A stretch of 64,000 bases of DNA from JADJLQ01 sp964405735 (GCA_964405735.1 CAYOPD010000005.1:1-64000), one strand, 5' to 3'; shown: positions 51,877 through 60,157, numbered from the stretch's first letter. Notes: generated from the sequence alone by a model not told the origin. Translations and numbers: made by a program.

Positions 51877-51935
51877 AAGTGAAGGGTTGACTTTGAGTCA
51901 ACCCTTCACTTGCTATTCGAGTCAACCCTTCACTT
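51877..51935. promoter_or_regulatory. three-armed 16-bp repeat, candidate operator of the pca divergon
   Basis: Arm A (51877-51892, AAGTGAAGGGTTGACT) and arm B (51896-51911) are perfect inverted repeats 3 bases apart. Arm C (51920-51935) is a perfect direct copy of arm B after 8 bases. The group fills the space between divergent pobA and the pirin gene, and arm C touches the -33 box of the pirin promoter. The layout, a palindrome plus one direct repeat, resembles the operator of the IclR-type regulator PcaU of Acinetobacter. The regulator itself is not in the window. Confidence 0.7.
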
Positions 51936-51962
51936 TGGTTAAACATTTCCCTCCTACCTTTG
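51934..51962 (+). promoter_or_regulatory. full -33/-7 promoter for the pirin gene
   Basis: TTTG (51934-51937), then 17 bases, then TACCTTTG (51955-51962): a complete Bacteroidota primary-sigma promoter. It ends 24 bases before the ATG. The -33 box overlaps arm C of the repeat by two bases. Confidence 0.7.
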
Positions 51963-51986
51963 TTTTTTAATATTCAATCCCTCAAT

Positions 51987-52837
51987 ATGTCCGAAAGATC
52001 AATCGAAATCGTAGTCCCTCCGCGGGAGCCCCATTATGTCGGCGATGGTTTCCGGGTGCACAATTTTATCCCCAGCGGCTATCACCTGGACATGGAACGC
52101 ATGGACCCCTTCATCATGCTTGATTACGGGTCTCCGCATTATTTTCCGCCTTCGGATACACCTAGGGGTGTGAGCGTACATCCGCACCGGGGATTTGAAA
52201 CGGTAACCATCGCATACAAAGGCAGGGTCGCCCACCACGACAGTGCGGGCAACAGCGGAGTGATCCGGGAAGGCGATGTGCAGTGGATGACGGCGGCATC
52301 CGGGATCCTGCATAAGGAATACCATGAAGAGGGATTCAGCAAATCCGGAGGGGAATTTCAGATGGTCCAGCTTTGGGTCAACCTACCGTCCAAAGACAAA
52401 ATGTCGCCTCCGAAATACCAGGCGCTCAGCCACCAGCAATTGGGCAAACATATCCTTTCCGAAGGACAGGGTATGATCGAAGTGATTGCCGGAAAATATG
52501 AGGATACAGAAGGTCCGGCATCCACTTTTTCACCGGTGCACCTGATGAATGCCCGTTTGAACCAGGGCGCCGAAGCCGACTTTAGTTTTCCCGCCTGGTT
52601 TGCCACGGCCATCCTGGTGATTGAAGGCAAGGTTCAGGTCAATGAAAAAGAAGAAGTACCCGCCAACCATTTTGTACTCTTTGGTACGGATGGCGATACT
52701 TTTAGCATTCAGGCAATAGAACCTTCAGTGGTCCTGGTATTAAGCGGCCAGCCCATTGAGGAACCCATTGCGGCTCATGGCCCCTTCGTGATGAATACCC
52801 GGGAGGAGATCGTACAGGCTTTTGATGATTTCAGGAA
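51987..52837 (+). CDS. pirin family protein, 3' end lost in an assembly gap
   Basis: At least 283 residues of a bicupin pirin. N-terminal cupin with the metal-binding pattern HPHRGFETVTI and GDVQWMTAASGILHKE, second cupin from about 170, and the family's typical ending GPFVMNTREEIVQAFDDF just before the N run; only a handful of residues should be missing. Some pirins act as quercetin 2,3-dioxygenases; others bind transcription factors. Divergent from pobA with shared control region, so a role with aromatic compounds is plausible. ATG 51987 is used. Confidence 0.88.
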
Positions 52838-52937
52838 NNNNNNNNNNNNNNNNNNNNNNNNNNNNNNNNNNNNNNNNNNNNNNNNNNNNNNNNNNNNNNN
52901 NNNNNNNNNNNNNNNNNNNNNNNNNNNNNNNNNNNNN
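52838..52937. other. assembly gap (100 N)
   Basis: Exactly 100 unknown bases. It removes the end of the pirin gene and whatever precedes the small membrane protein gene. The right flank begins with two near copies of AAAGGAGA, an 8-bp word, suggesting a repeat array inside the gap. Confidence 0.95.
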
Positions 52938-52984
52938 AAAGGAGAAAAGGAGAATTCCGATCTTTGAAAAAAACCGGTTTATCT

Positions 52985-53278
52985 ATGAAAAATGAGCGGA
53001 CTCCGCATATCCTGAATACCTCGGCAACCTTGCTGGGACTATGTTTTATTGTGCTCACTTCCCGGAATGTATTTCCTGAGGCTGAAATTACCATCATCGA
53101 TTACCTGACCGCGCTGGCGATCCTTGGGTTTATGGCAGCCTGTGTACTTTCCTTTATGGCGATGCGAAAGGAGGAAAAATCAAAACTACCCTATGAAGGA
53201 ATCGCTGATATGGTCTTTCTGGCCGGTTTATTTTTTCTTTTTGCGGCCACCTTGTTGATCGCTTTGAATATTATTTGA
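52985..53278 (+). CDS. small membrane protein, three predicted segments
   Basis: 97 residues from ATG 52985 (an in-frame TTG at 52964 is less likely). Hydrophobic segments lie at about 12-30, 41-63 and 75-95, with a short basic loop (MRKEEKSK) between the last two. I do not recognise a family. It starts 47 bp after the gap, so its promoter may be in the missing sequence. Confidence 0.6.
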   Translation: MKNERTPHILNTSATLLGLCFIVLTSRNVFPEAEITIIDYLTALAILGFMAACVLSFMAMRKEEKSKLPYEGIADMVFLAGLFFLFAATLLIALNII

Positions 53279-53280
53279 GA

Positions 53281-53390
53281 AGTAGTCAGAAGTCAGCGGT
53301 CAGTAGTCAGCAGTCAGCAACTGATAACTGATAGCTGACAGCTGATAGCTGAAGGCTGAAGGCTGAAGGCTGACTACTGACCGCCAATAC
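53281..53390. repeat. heptad array with 16-bp inverted ends between convergent genes
   Basis: 7-bp words in register run through the whole spacer: AGTCAGC-type words on the left drift through GATAACT and GATAGCT to GAAGGCT (three copies) on the right. The ends form a perfect inverted repeat, GCGGTCAGTAGTCAGC at 53296-53311 with its complement at 53369-53384. It can fold into a long stem-loop and sits where a bidirectional terminator is expected. Confidence 0.65.
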
Positions 53391-53401
53391 CTCGTTCGTC
53401 C

Positions 53402-53746
53402 CTATTTTTTCTTTTTGCGCGAGGCTTTTGCTTTTTTATTGAATTCGAGAGCCAGGTTTATCCAGTAATCAAAGTCCTTATTGGAACTCATGCCGGAATC
53501 ATCCACCAACACATAACCGCGCATGGGGCGATTGGTAAAATCCATCGTCCGGCAACCCTGCCTTTCAACAGCCTGGTCGTGGAACTCGGGATCGATCCGG
53601 CACATCAGTTCATCCTTGATGATCCCGACGCACATCTTCCCACGGTACATAAAAGTAAGACCGCCCATCATTTGTTTTTCTTCAACATGCTGCAGGCCGG
53701 AAAGTCGGTTGCGGATCCTTTGAGCCAGTTTCTCATCGTAAGCCAT
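53402..53746 (-). CDS. TfoX/Sxy N-terminal domain protein
   Basis: 114 residues covering the TfoX N-terminal domain: MAYDEKLAQRIRNRL, then KQMMGGLTFMYRGKMCVG, the cysteine-containing loop, and a lysine-rich tail (KKAKASRKKKK). The C-terminal TfoX domain is absent, as in many stand-alone family members. In gammaproteobacteria TfoX/Sxy controls competence; in Bacteroidota the role is unknown. It has its own promoter and a hairpin in the leader. Confidence 0.85.
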   Translation of the reverse strand: MAYDEKLAQRIRNRLSGLQHVEEKQMMGGLTFMYRGKMCVGIIKDELMCRIDPEFHDQAVERQGCRTMDFTNRPMRGYVLVDDSGMSSNKDFDYWINLALEFNKKAKASRKKKK

Positions 53747-53769
53747 AAGTCGATCGATTGATATGGTTG

Positions 53770-53791
53770 CTTTAGGCGTCTTCGCCTAAAG
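53770..53791. other. 9-bp perfect hairpin in the tfoX-like gene leader
   Basis: CTTTAGGCG and CGCCTAAAG enclose a 4-base loop. The hairpin lies between the -7 element (53797) and the ATG (53746). It could be a leader hairpin that affects translation, or an operator just after the transcription start. Confidence 0.55.
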
Positions 53792-53796
53792 AGGTA

Positions 53797-53804
53797 CAAA
53801 AATA
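53797..53804 (-). promoter_or_regulatory. -7 promoter element for the TfoX-like gene
   Basis: Minus-strand TATTTTTG, exact TAnnTTTG match, 50 bases before the ATG. Confidence 0.45.
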
Positions 53805-53892
53805 TTTATACGGTCCCTTCCAGTTATATAAAAGAGTCATAGATTTAATACAATATATAAATCATAACACTCCTTATATCACCCTCTGTTGC

Positions 53893-54852
53893 TCACATAC
53901 TGCAAAACTTCTTATTTTTTTCCTTCCCCCCTTTTTTGATCCATTTAATACATTCCCCCATCCAGTCCCGGTCGCTGGCCGGGTTGTTCATTCCGAATCC
54001 ATGGCCCCCTTTCTGATAAAAGACAGCGGTCACGGGGACGTGGTTTTTTTCCAATGCTGAGATAAAGAGCCGGGCATTGGCTATGGGTACCGTGTTATCG
54101 TCTTCGGCGTGAATGATGAAGGTCCTTGGGGTGGTGGGATTGACCTGGAGTTCGTTGGAGTAATATTTGATTTTTTCTGGATCAAATGACTCATAGGGTG
54201 GAGTTCCCACTAAATTATTACGGGATCCGCGGTGGGTGACGCTGTCGGCAAAACTGATCACGGGATAATTCAGGATTATAAAATCAGGCCTAAGGCTGAC
54301 CGGCCTGGGGTTGTCAATCTTGCTGTCGAGATAGTGGGTGCCTGCCGTAGAGGCGAGGTGTCCCCCGGCTGAAGAACCAAGGATTCCAATCCTGTTGTCC
54401 TGGATATTCCATTCCTTGGCGTGTGACCTTACCTGGAGAATAGCCTGCTGAGCGTCCTGCAGGGGTACGATTTCTTTATTATTGACATATTCCGGTTTTG
54501 GACAACGGTATTTAAGCACAATACCTGCTATTCCTTCTCCGGCAAGCCGTTTGGCCATGGCATGGCCTTCGTGGTCGATGGCCAGGCCGTTGTAGCCCCC
54601 GCCCGGGCAGATGATGACCGCATAACCGCTGTTTTTTTTCTTTTCCGGGAGGTAGATATAGAGTTCCGGTTTTGTGATACGGGTGATGAACCGGTTTGTC
54701 GTGGTGCCGACCATAAAGGTATTGGCGGTGTCGCTGATCCCGTTGATGTCCTTGTTATTGGGTATGGTCCCGGGATACAGGGGAAGCGTAACCTGGCCAA
54801 ACAGTAATGGAGTGACCAGGCAGAAAGAAACCAGGAAATGGATGATTTTCAT
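53893..54852 (-). CDS. exported alpha/beta hydrolase, esterase/acetylxylan-esterase type
   Basis: 319 residues from ATG 54852, which begins a signal peptide (MKIIHFLVSFCLVTPLLFGQ); an upstream in-frame extension has no support. Alpha/beta hydrolase fold: oxyanion region VIICPGGGYNGL, nucleophile in GILGSSAGGHLAS, acid in IHAEDDNTVP, histidine in KGGHGFG. Related proteins deacetylate plant polysaccharides. The N-terminal part (LPLYPGTIP) resembles that of the tandem esterase at 62-64 kb. Exact substrate unknown. Confidence 0.82.
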   Translation of the reverse strand: MKIIHFLVSFCLVTPLLFGQVTLPLYPGTIPNNKDINGISDTANTFMVGTTTNRFITRITKPELYIYLPEKKKNSGYAVIICPGGGYNGLAIDHEGHAMAKRLAGEGIAGIVLKYRCPKPEYVNNKEIVPLQDAQQAILQVRSHAKEWNIQDNRIGILGSSAGGHLASTAGTHYLDSKIDNPRPVSLRPDFIILNYPVISFADSVTHRGSRNNLVGTPPYESFDPEKIKYYSNELQVNPTTPRTFIIHAEDDNTVPIANARLFISALEKNHVPVTAVFYQKGGHGFGMNNPASDRDWMGECIKWIKKGGKEKNKKFCSM

Positions 54853-54916
54853 GGACGGGATGGGCATTGGATTGCTAAAATAGGGTTTATTGCACTTCTG
54901 AAGGAGGCCTCTTTGT

Positions 54917-54928
54917 GGTATTAATACC
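54917..54928. promoter_or_regulatory. 12-bp perfect palindrome upstream of the esterase gene
   Basis: GGTATTAATACC, 64 bases before the esterase ATG. A possible operator; a single 12-bp palindrome is weak evidence. Confidence 0.3.
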
Positions 54929-55035
54929 TGACAACCGCTTGGCAATTAGGTAACCCTGAAGCAACCACAGCCCGGCATATTTATTACTTCGTGTGATGGT
55001 CCGGCCCTTTGGATCTGCGCTGACTTCTTCGGATT

Positions 55036-57006
55036 TCAATGGGCCACCAAGTTACTGGGTTCCCGCTTCAATTCGACCTTGGTCACCGGCTGGTAAATCA
55101 AAGGCACCTGTTCCACGACCACATCGCTTTTATCCAGGCCGAATGCTTTTTCATCGCTTAATCCAAGCCGCTTCAACAGGAAATAGGTCTTGAGGAGCAA
55201 TCCTTCACGGAAAGAAAATTCGTTTTCCACCGAGAGGTATTTTTCGATGACGACAAATTTAAAGGATGGTTCGCTGTTGTATTTGTTGGAACCGTCCGGT
55301 TTTTGGTGCAGATTCAGTTCCTGGTTGGTTACCAGGTCCTGGATGATTTTCTTAAAATACAGCTCCGTGCGGGGTTGTATGCGGAACCCCACGTTCACAT
55401 TTATTTTGATGACTTTATCGTCAACCAGTTCCGAAACGCTGTAAGTAAGGGTATAAGGTTCTTCCGTCCTGTGAATGTGAACAAACCAATATACATCCGC
55501 CCGTTTGGGTTTGCGGGCAAAAATGGATTTGATGATTTTTTCCTCGATTTCATGCCGGTTGTTTGCCTTGGTAAGGTATACCAGGTGGGTGGAAAATTTG
55601 GGAATGTCCTCGTCCTGGCTGAGTTCCTGGATGTCGGTCACATAGCGGCCAAGCTCCACAAACCGGGTAAAGCGGTTGTTTACCTTCCTCGCGTAATACC
55701 AGGTGTACATGATCAGGAAAATAAAAAGTTCGAAGAACAGAAACATCCAGCGTTCCTTTATTTTGGCCACATTGGCTATGAAAAAGGAAATTTCGATCGT
55801 TGCAAACAAAAGAAAGACCGCAAACACAAACAGTTTATTCCACTTCAACTTATAACGCAGATAGTGGGTCATGAGGAAGGTGGTCATCAACATGGTAATG
55901 GATATGGAAAAACCGTAAGCAGCCTCCATATGGGTCGAAGAACGGAAATAGAGGATCATCAGCATACAGCCGATCCAAAGGATGGCATTGACGCTGGGTA
56001 TATAGATCTGCCCTTTGAGTTCGGTGGGTTGTCTGACCGCAATCCTGGGCCAGAAGTTCAGGTTCATGGCCTCGCTGATCAGGGTATAACTTCCGCTGAT
56101 CATGGCCTGGGAGGCTATGATGGCAGCCATGGTTGCTATGACGATTCCCGGGATCAAAAACCACTGGGGCATGATTTCGAAGAAAGGGTTCCGGCCTTCC
56201 AGAACATTGCCTTCCCCGAGGTTCATGATCCAGGCTGCCTGCCCCATATAATTGATCATCAGGCAGGTTTTAACAAACACCCAGGTGATTCGGATGTTTT
56301 TTCTTCCGCAATGGCCCAGGTCCGAATACAAAGCTTCCGCCCCGGTAGTGGCCAGGAAGACGGCGCCTAACAACCAAAAACCATGAGGATATTCGGTCAG
56401 GAACCGGAGGGCATATACCGGGTTCAGAGACTTAAGGATGCCGGGATGCTGGCTTATTTGAGTGAGTCCAAGAGTAGACAACATGGAAAACCAAACCAGC
56501 ATGGCAGGCCCGAAGGTGGAACCGACTTTATGGGTTCCAAAGCGCTGAAAGAAAAAAAGGGCGGAGAGAATGACAATTACAATGGGAACCGTAGGCAGGT
56601 TTTCAAGTCCTTTAAGGCTGGTCAGGCCTTCGACAGCGGACGCCACGGAAATGGGAGGGGTGATGATTCCATCGGCCAGAAGGGTCGTTGCCCCCAGGAT
56701 GGTAGGGATGGCCAGGTATTTTCCATATCTGCGGACCAGGGCGTACAGGGAAAATATGCCGCCTTCTCCATGGTTATCGGCTTTTAAAGTAAGATAGATG
56801 TATTTGAAGGTGGTCAGAAAGGTGATGGTCCAGAATACACAGGAGATGCCTCCATACACCAGGGTTTCTGAGATGGGCCGCTCCCCGGCAATGGCTTTTA
56901 AAACGTAAAGGGGACTGGTCCCGATGTCTCCATAGATAATGCCCAGGGCGACCAAAAGGGTGGCTGCAGTCACTTTGCTGTATATCCCGTTCTTTGACTT
57001 TTCCAT
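55036..57006 (-). CDS. kup: KUP-family potassium transporter
   Basis: 656 residues. The N-terminal half holds about twelve membrane segments beginning with the family signature ALGIIYGDIGTSPLYVL; TTGAEALYSDLGHCG follows. The cytoplasmic C-terminal part (about 430-656) is soluble. It brings in K+ with protons. It lies directly downstream of kdpE/kdpD-like genes on the same strand, and a KdpE-like half-site pair is at 57074-57090, so K+-responsive control is likely. Confidence 0.93.
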   Translation of the reverse strand: MEKSKNGIYSKVTAATLLVALGIIYGDIGTSPLYVLKAIAGERPISETLVYGGISCVFWTITFLTTFKYIYLTLKADNHGEGGIFSLYALVRRYGKYLAIPTILGATTLLADGIITPPISVASAVEGLTSLKGLENLPTVPIVIVILSALFFFQRFGTHKVGSTFGPAMLVWFSMLSTLGLTQISQHPGILKSLNPVYALRFLTEYPHGFWLLGAVFLATTGAEALYSDLGHCGRKNIRITWVFVKTCLMINYMGQAAWIMNLGEGNVLEGRNPFFEIMPQWFLIPGIVIATMAAIIASQAMISGSYTLISEAMNLNFWPRIAVRQPTELKGQIYIPSVNAILWIGCMLMILYFRSSTHMEAAYGFSISITMLMTTFLMTHYLRYKLKWNKLFVFAVFLLFATIEISFFIANVAKIKERWMFLFFELFIFLIMYTWYYARKVNNRFTRFVELGRYVTDIQELSQDEDIPKFSTHLVYLTKANNRHEIEEKIIKSIFARKPKRADVYWFVHIHRTEEPYTLTYSVSELVDDKVIKINVNVGFRIQPRTELYFKKIIQDLVTNQELNLHQKPDGSNKYNSEPSFKFVVIEKYLSVENEFSFREGLLLKTYFLLKRLGLSDEKAFGLDKSDVVVEQVPLIYQPVTKVELKREPSNLVAH

Positions 57007-57073
57007 TTTAATTTATTCAAATGCAAAGTTGGCTCGCAGGGTGTGGGTAAAAAGTAAAACTGTATAGGATGGA

Positions 57074-57090
57074 TATAAAGAAATTATAAA
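57074..57090 (-). promoter_or_regulatory. candidate KdpE binding site upstream of kup
   Basis: On the coding strand TTTATA, 5 bases, TTTATA: two identical half-sites at 11-bp spacing, about 70-85 bases before the kup ATG. The E. coli kdp promoter site for KdpE has the same layout (TTTATA then TTTACA, 11 bp apart, from memory). AT-rich chance match cannot be excluded. Confidence 0.45.
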
Positions 57091-57120
57091 GACAGGATGG
57101 CGTTTACGGAAAAAAGGTGG

Positions 57121-57132
57121 CCCGGGCCCGGG
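57121..57132. promoter_or_regulatory. GC-rich perfect palindrome in the kdpE-kup spacer
   Basis: CCCGGGCCCGGG, 12 bp, self-complementary, 37 bases after the kdpE stop. It may be the stem of a weak terminator for kdpDE or part of the kup control region. Confidence 0.35.
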
Positions 57133-57168
57133 TGACGGCTAATCAAACCTGTTGATGCAATACCCGGC

Positions 57169-57846
57169 CTAGATAAACCGGTATCCCACCCCGCTCTCAG
57201 TGATCAGGTGCTTCGGCTGATTGGGATTATCTTCGATTTTTTTACGCAGGCTTCCCACGAATACCCTGAGATACTGGGTCTCTGTTTGAAAACCAGGTCC
57301 CCAGATTTCTTTAAGGAGGTGATGATGGGTGAGAACCCGCCCTTCGTTTTTGACAAATAAGGCCAGCAGGTTAAATTCGGTCGAGGTGAGCCGGACCATT
57401 TCATTGTTTTTTTTAACCGTCCTGGCAGCCAGGTCAATTTGCAGGTCGCCGCATGGGATAACGGCATTGATTGGGCCAGGCTGGTTTCTGCTCAAAGCCG
57501 AGCGGATGCGGGCCAGTAATTCCGCGGTCCGGAACGGTTTGGTGATGTAGTCGGTCGCTCCATGGTCAAGCGCGGAAACAATATCCTCTTCGCTGTTCTG
57601 GACCGAAAGCATCAGGATGGGGCGATTGTACCAGGTACGCAGTTCTTTTAGAATTTCATGTCCACTCTGGTCGGGCAAGCCAATGTCGAGGAGGATCAAA
57701 TCCGGGGGATGGCTGGCTGCAAGGACAATGCCTTCCTTCCCGGAGAAGGCCTGCCAGACCTTGTATTCGTTGCTTTCCAGGATGATCTCCAGCAATTTGC
57801 GGATCTGGGGTTCGTCCTCTATAATCAGTATCTCCTCCTTATTCAT
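57169..57846 (-). CDS. kdpE: KdpE-like OmpR-family response regulator
   Basis: 225 residues. Receiver domain 1-120 with D54 in LILLDIGLP, the signalling serine in LMLSVQ and the lysine in ITKPF; winged-helix DNA-binding domain 130-225 (VRLTSTEFNLLALF, LLKEIWGPGF, YLRVFVGSLRKKIEDNP, GVGYRF). Pattern fits KdpE closely. Start overlaps the sensor gene by 8 bases. No kdpABC is in the window; the downstream gene is kup. Confidence 0.88.
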   Translation of the reverse strand: MNKEEILIIEDEPQIRKLLEIILESNEYKVWQAFSGKEGIVLAASHPPDLILLDIGLPDQSGHEILKELRTWYNRPILMLSVQNSEEDIVSALDHGATDYITKPFRTAELLARIRSALSRNQPGPINAVIPCGDLQIDLAARTVKKNNEMVRLTSTEFNLLALFVKNEGRVLTHHHLLKEIWGPGFQTETQYLRVFVGSLRKKIEDNPNQPKHLITESGVGYRFI

Positions 57847-58912
57847 TTTTCAGGTTTTTAATGAATGAGGCTTCTGCCGGTATTTCGAGGGTGAAGATCG
57901 CTCCCCCTTCTTTTTTATTTTCAAGGCTTACTTTTCCCTGTTGGGCTTCCACGAATCCTTTCACAATGGATAAACCCAATCCACTTCCACCGGTCTTGCT
58001 GTCCGGCAAGCGGTAAAATTTGTCAAAAACCCGCGGGATCTCGTTTTCGGGGAAACCCTGACCATTGTCTGAAACCGTGATTAAACTGGTATTGTTATCG
58101 TATCGAACGGATATATCTATGCTGGCGTGGCCGGGGTTGTACTGAATGGCATTTTGTACCAGGTTGTCCAGAACGGCCTCCATCAGTCCGCCATCGATTT
58201 TAACCAGTGGAAGCATTTCATCGGGTTCAAACCGGAGCGTACAGGTATCGGGGTTTTCATATTTTCGGATGACGCGGTGTATCAGTTCGTTCAAATCGCA
58301 CCATTCCAATTTGGGTTTGAGCAGGCCTGTTTCCAGCCGGCTCATGTTCAGGAGGTTTTCTACCTGGCGATTCAAGCGGATACCGGCTTTGTCGATTTCT
58401 GTAAGCAATTCGGCCTGGTGCTTTTCGGAAAGTTTATCGCGGTTTTCTTTCAGGGTATCCACGGACCCGAGTATGGTGGAAATGGGTGTGCGCAATTCGT
58501 GGGAAAGGGAATTGAGCAGGGTATTGTACAGCCGGATGGTCTTTTCTTTTTCTTCCTTGTCCCTGGCTTTGTTTTCCGCTTGCCTGATTTTAAAGGTTAA
58601 GACGGCATTGATCAGGGCGATGATGAAATAAAGTAAAAACATCAGCGCGTCTTCAGCATGGTCGATGTGAAAAGTAAACCGGGGCGGAATGAAAAAATAA
58701 TTCCAGATGATGGCGCTCAAGAGGGCGGCAAGAAGGACCGGAAAGATCCGGAAAAGCATGGCCAGAACAGAGACTGTCATCAAAAGGACCAGGGCGACCA
58801 CCCGGTATCCGGTATAATCGGTAAGGTAATAACTGACCGCTGACACCAATAAAATGAGGACAATACTGATGAGGTATTGGTTACGAATGGATAAATGCTG
58901 CTGATTAAACAT
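57839..58912 (-). CDS. KdpD-like sensor histidine kinase lacking the N-terminal KdpD/UspA domains
   Basis: 357 residues from ATG 58912. About four membrane segments (15-105) form the DUF4118 domain typical of KdpD; then a short linker, HisKA with H138 (SLSHELRTP), and HATPase (DNLVQNAIQYNP, DNGQGFPENE, GSGLGLSIVKGF). Full KdpD has about 900 residues with cytoplasmic KdpD and UspA domains in front; these are absent here, so sensing should differ. It overlaps kdpE by 8 bases. Confidence 0.88.
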   Translation of the reverse strand: MFNQQHLSIRNQYLISIVLILLVSAVSYYLTDYTGYRVVALVLLMTVSVLAMLFRIFPVLLAALLSAIIWNYFFIPPRFTFHIDHAEDALMFLLYFIIALINAVLTFKIRQAENKARDKEEKEKTIRLYNTLLNSLSHELRTPISTILGSVDTLKENRDKLSEKHQAELLTEIDKAGIRLNRQVENLLNMSRLETGLLKPKLEWCDLNELIHRVIRKYENPDTCTLRFEPDEMLPLVKIDGGLMEAVLDNLVQNAIQYNPGHASIDISVRYDNNTSLITVSDNGQGFPENEIPRVFDKFYRLPDSKTGGSGLGLSIVKGFVEAQQGKVSLENKKEGGAIFTLEIPAEASFIKNLKNE

Positions 58913-58936
58913 TGCCCGCCGGAATGTTTTACGGGT

Positions 58937-58944
58937 CAAATGTA
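58937..58944 (-). promoter_or_regulatory. -7 promoter element for the kdpD-like gene
   Basis: Minus-strand TACATTTG, exact TAnnTTTG match, 24 bases before the ATG. Confidence 0.5.
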
Positions 58945-59029
58945 AGGGTACAGACCTGAAGTCCTCGTCTTACCTTAAGTCAAATCCGGTTTTGAGAGCC
59001 TTGAGGGCAGAAGTTTGGGAGTAATTCAT

Positions 59030-60019
59030 TTAGAGCCTGGGTACTTCGTTCAGACAGTTGACCGCCCAGATTTTTTGTGAGGTCTCCTGGTCCATATTTC
59101 CGCCGGAAAGAATGATCAAAGCCCGTTTTTTTGATGATTGACCGGATAACCACCGGAAAGTTGCTTCCATGGCCATCGCGCTGGTTGGTTCAACACGTAC
59201 TTTTAATAAATGGCTTAACCATTGTGTCCAGTAAAGGATACGGGATTCTTCGATTTCATAAAGATCGTCCAGCTGTTTCAGGTATTCAAAGGTGATGTTC
59301 CCTACCGCTATGGTCATGGCTCCATCGGCCAGGGTATCGGGCGCAGACTGTAATTTCTGGATTGAATGCATGCGCAGGGATAGAGCCGCATCGTTGGCAT
59401 TTAAAGGTTCCGCTCCGATGACTTTTGCTTCAGGGGCTAAAGCGCGCGTCGCAATAAGAGATCCGGAAAGCAATCCGCCTCCACCGCAGGGCGCAAAAAC
59501 AGCATCGACCTCACGCAATTCATGAATCGCTTCATATGCGGCGGTTCCCTGTCCTGCAATGACCTGGTCATGATTAAAGGGAGGTATCCAGTAAGTCCCT
59601 TTTTCTTCTGAAGCCAGCTTTACTTTTTCATCTACTTCTGCCCGGGTCTCACACAAAATCACCTCTGCCCCATAGGATGCGGTCGCCTGGATTTTGACTT
59701 TTGATGAATAGCTGGGCATAAAGATGGTCGAAGGGATGTCAAAACGGCTTGCGGCCCAGGCCACTGCCTGAGCATGATTGCCTGAACTGTTGGCCACGAT
59801 ATGTTTTGGAATGATAGTATTTTCCAGGAGCCAGGCAAGGGTATTGCATGCCCCCCTTGCTTTGAAGGCCCCGATTTTTTGCATGCACTCGGCTTTGAAA
59901 AAAATATCATGACCGGTCCATTGGTTTAATAGGGATGAGGTAAAAATGGGTGTTTTATGAACCAGCCCTGCAATCCGCTCATTTGCTTTGGAGATATCTT
60001 CAATACCAAGGAATTTCAT
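59030..60019 (-). CDS. threonine/serine dehydratase or serine racemase (fold type II PLP enzyme)
   Basis: 329 residues. PLP lysine in IGAFKARGA, SSGNHAQAVAW for substrate binding, and the phosphate loop CGGGGLLSG. No regulatory ACT domain, so it is the short catabolic or racemase-like form. It deaminates threonine or serine to 2-oxobutyrate or pyruvate, or racemises serine; sequence alone does not decide. The start codon lies 5 bases after a promoter -7 element. Confidence 0.87.
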   Translation of the reverse strand: MKFLGIEDISKANERIAGLVHKTPIFTSSLLNQWTGHDIFFKAECMQKIGAFKARGACNTLAWLLENTIIPKHIVANSSGNHAQAVAWAASRFDIPSTIFMPSYSSKVKIQATASYGAEVILCETRAEVDEKVKLASEEKGTYWIPPFNHDQVIAGQGTAAYEAIHELREVDAVFAPCGGGGLLSGSLIATRALAPEAKVIGAEPLNANDAALSLRMHSIQKLQSAPDTLADGAMTIAVGNITFEYLKQLDDLYEIEESRILYWTQWLSHLLKVRVEPTSAMAMEATFRWLSGQSSKKRALIILSGGNMDQETSQKIWAVNCLNEVPRL

Positions 60020-60024
60020 GGTTG

Positions 60025-60032
60025 CAAATCTA
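60025..60032 (-). promoter_or_regulatory. -7 promoter element for the dehydratase gene
   Basis: Minus-strand TAGATTTG, exact TAnnTTTG match, only 5 bases before the ATG: near-leaderless. The GH78 gene has the same TAGATTTGCAA word at 61928-61938. Confidence 0.55.
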
Positions 60033-60091
60033 ATAAAAGAAGGTAGACTAGATGACTATGTGAAAGGTGACTGACCTTCATCCTTCATGTC

Positions 60092-60157
60092 AAATACCTG
60101 GGTCTAAAGCCCGGTATTTCTTTAATCCGCCAAACCCCAGCCTTCTACCTGGGGTTT
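60092..60157. terminator. pair of hairpins downstream of the GH78 gene
   Basis: First hairpin 60092-60119, arms AAATACC(T)GGG and CCCGGTATTT with one bulge; second hairpin 60132-60157, arms AAACCCCAG and CTGGGGTTT, perfect 9 bp. They lie in the 256-bp spacer after the GH78 stop and before the dehydratase promoter. A terminator role is plausible; the pair may also be a repeat family. A short 9-bp-word array is at 60243-60278. Confidence 0.45.

Noticed and set aside
51877..51911. The 16-bp inverted repeat as a simple transcription terminator
   Set aside because: It lies between two divergent starts, has no T-run, and a third direct copy follows, which points to protein binding rather than termination.
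52838..52967. Pirin reading frame continuing through the N run to a stop at 52967
   Set aside because: The N count is a placeholder, so the frame across it is meaningless; the pirin family ends just after residue 283.
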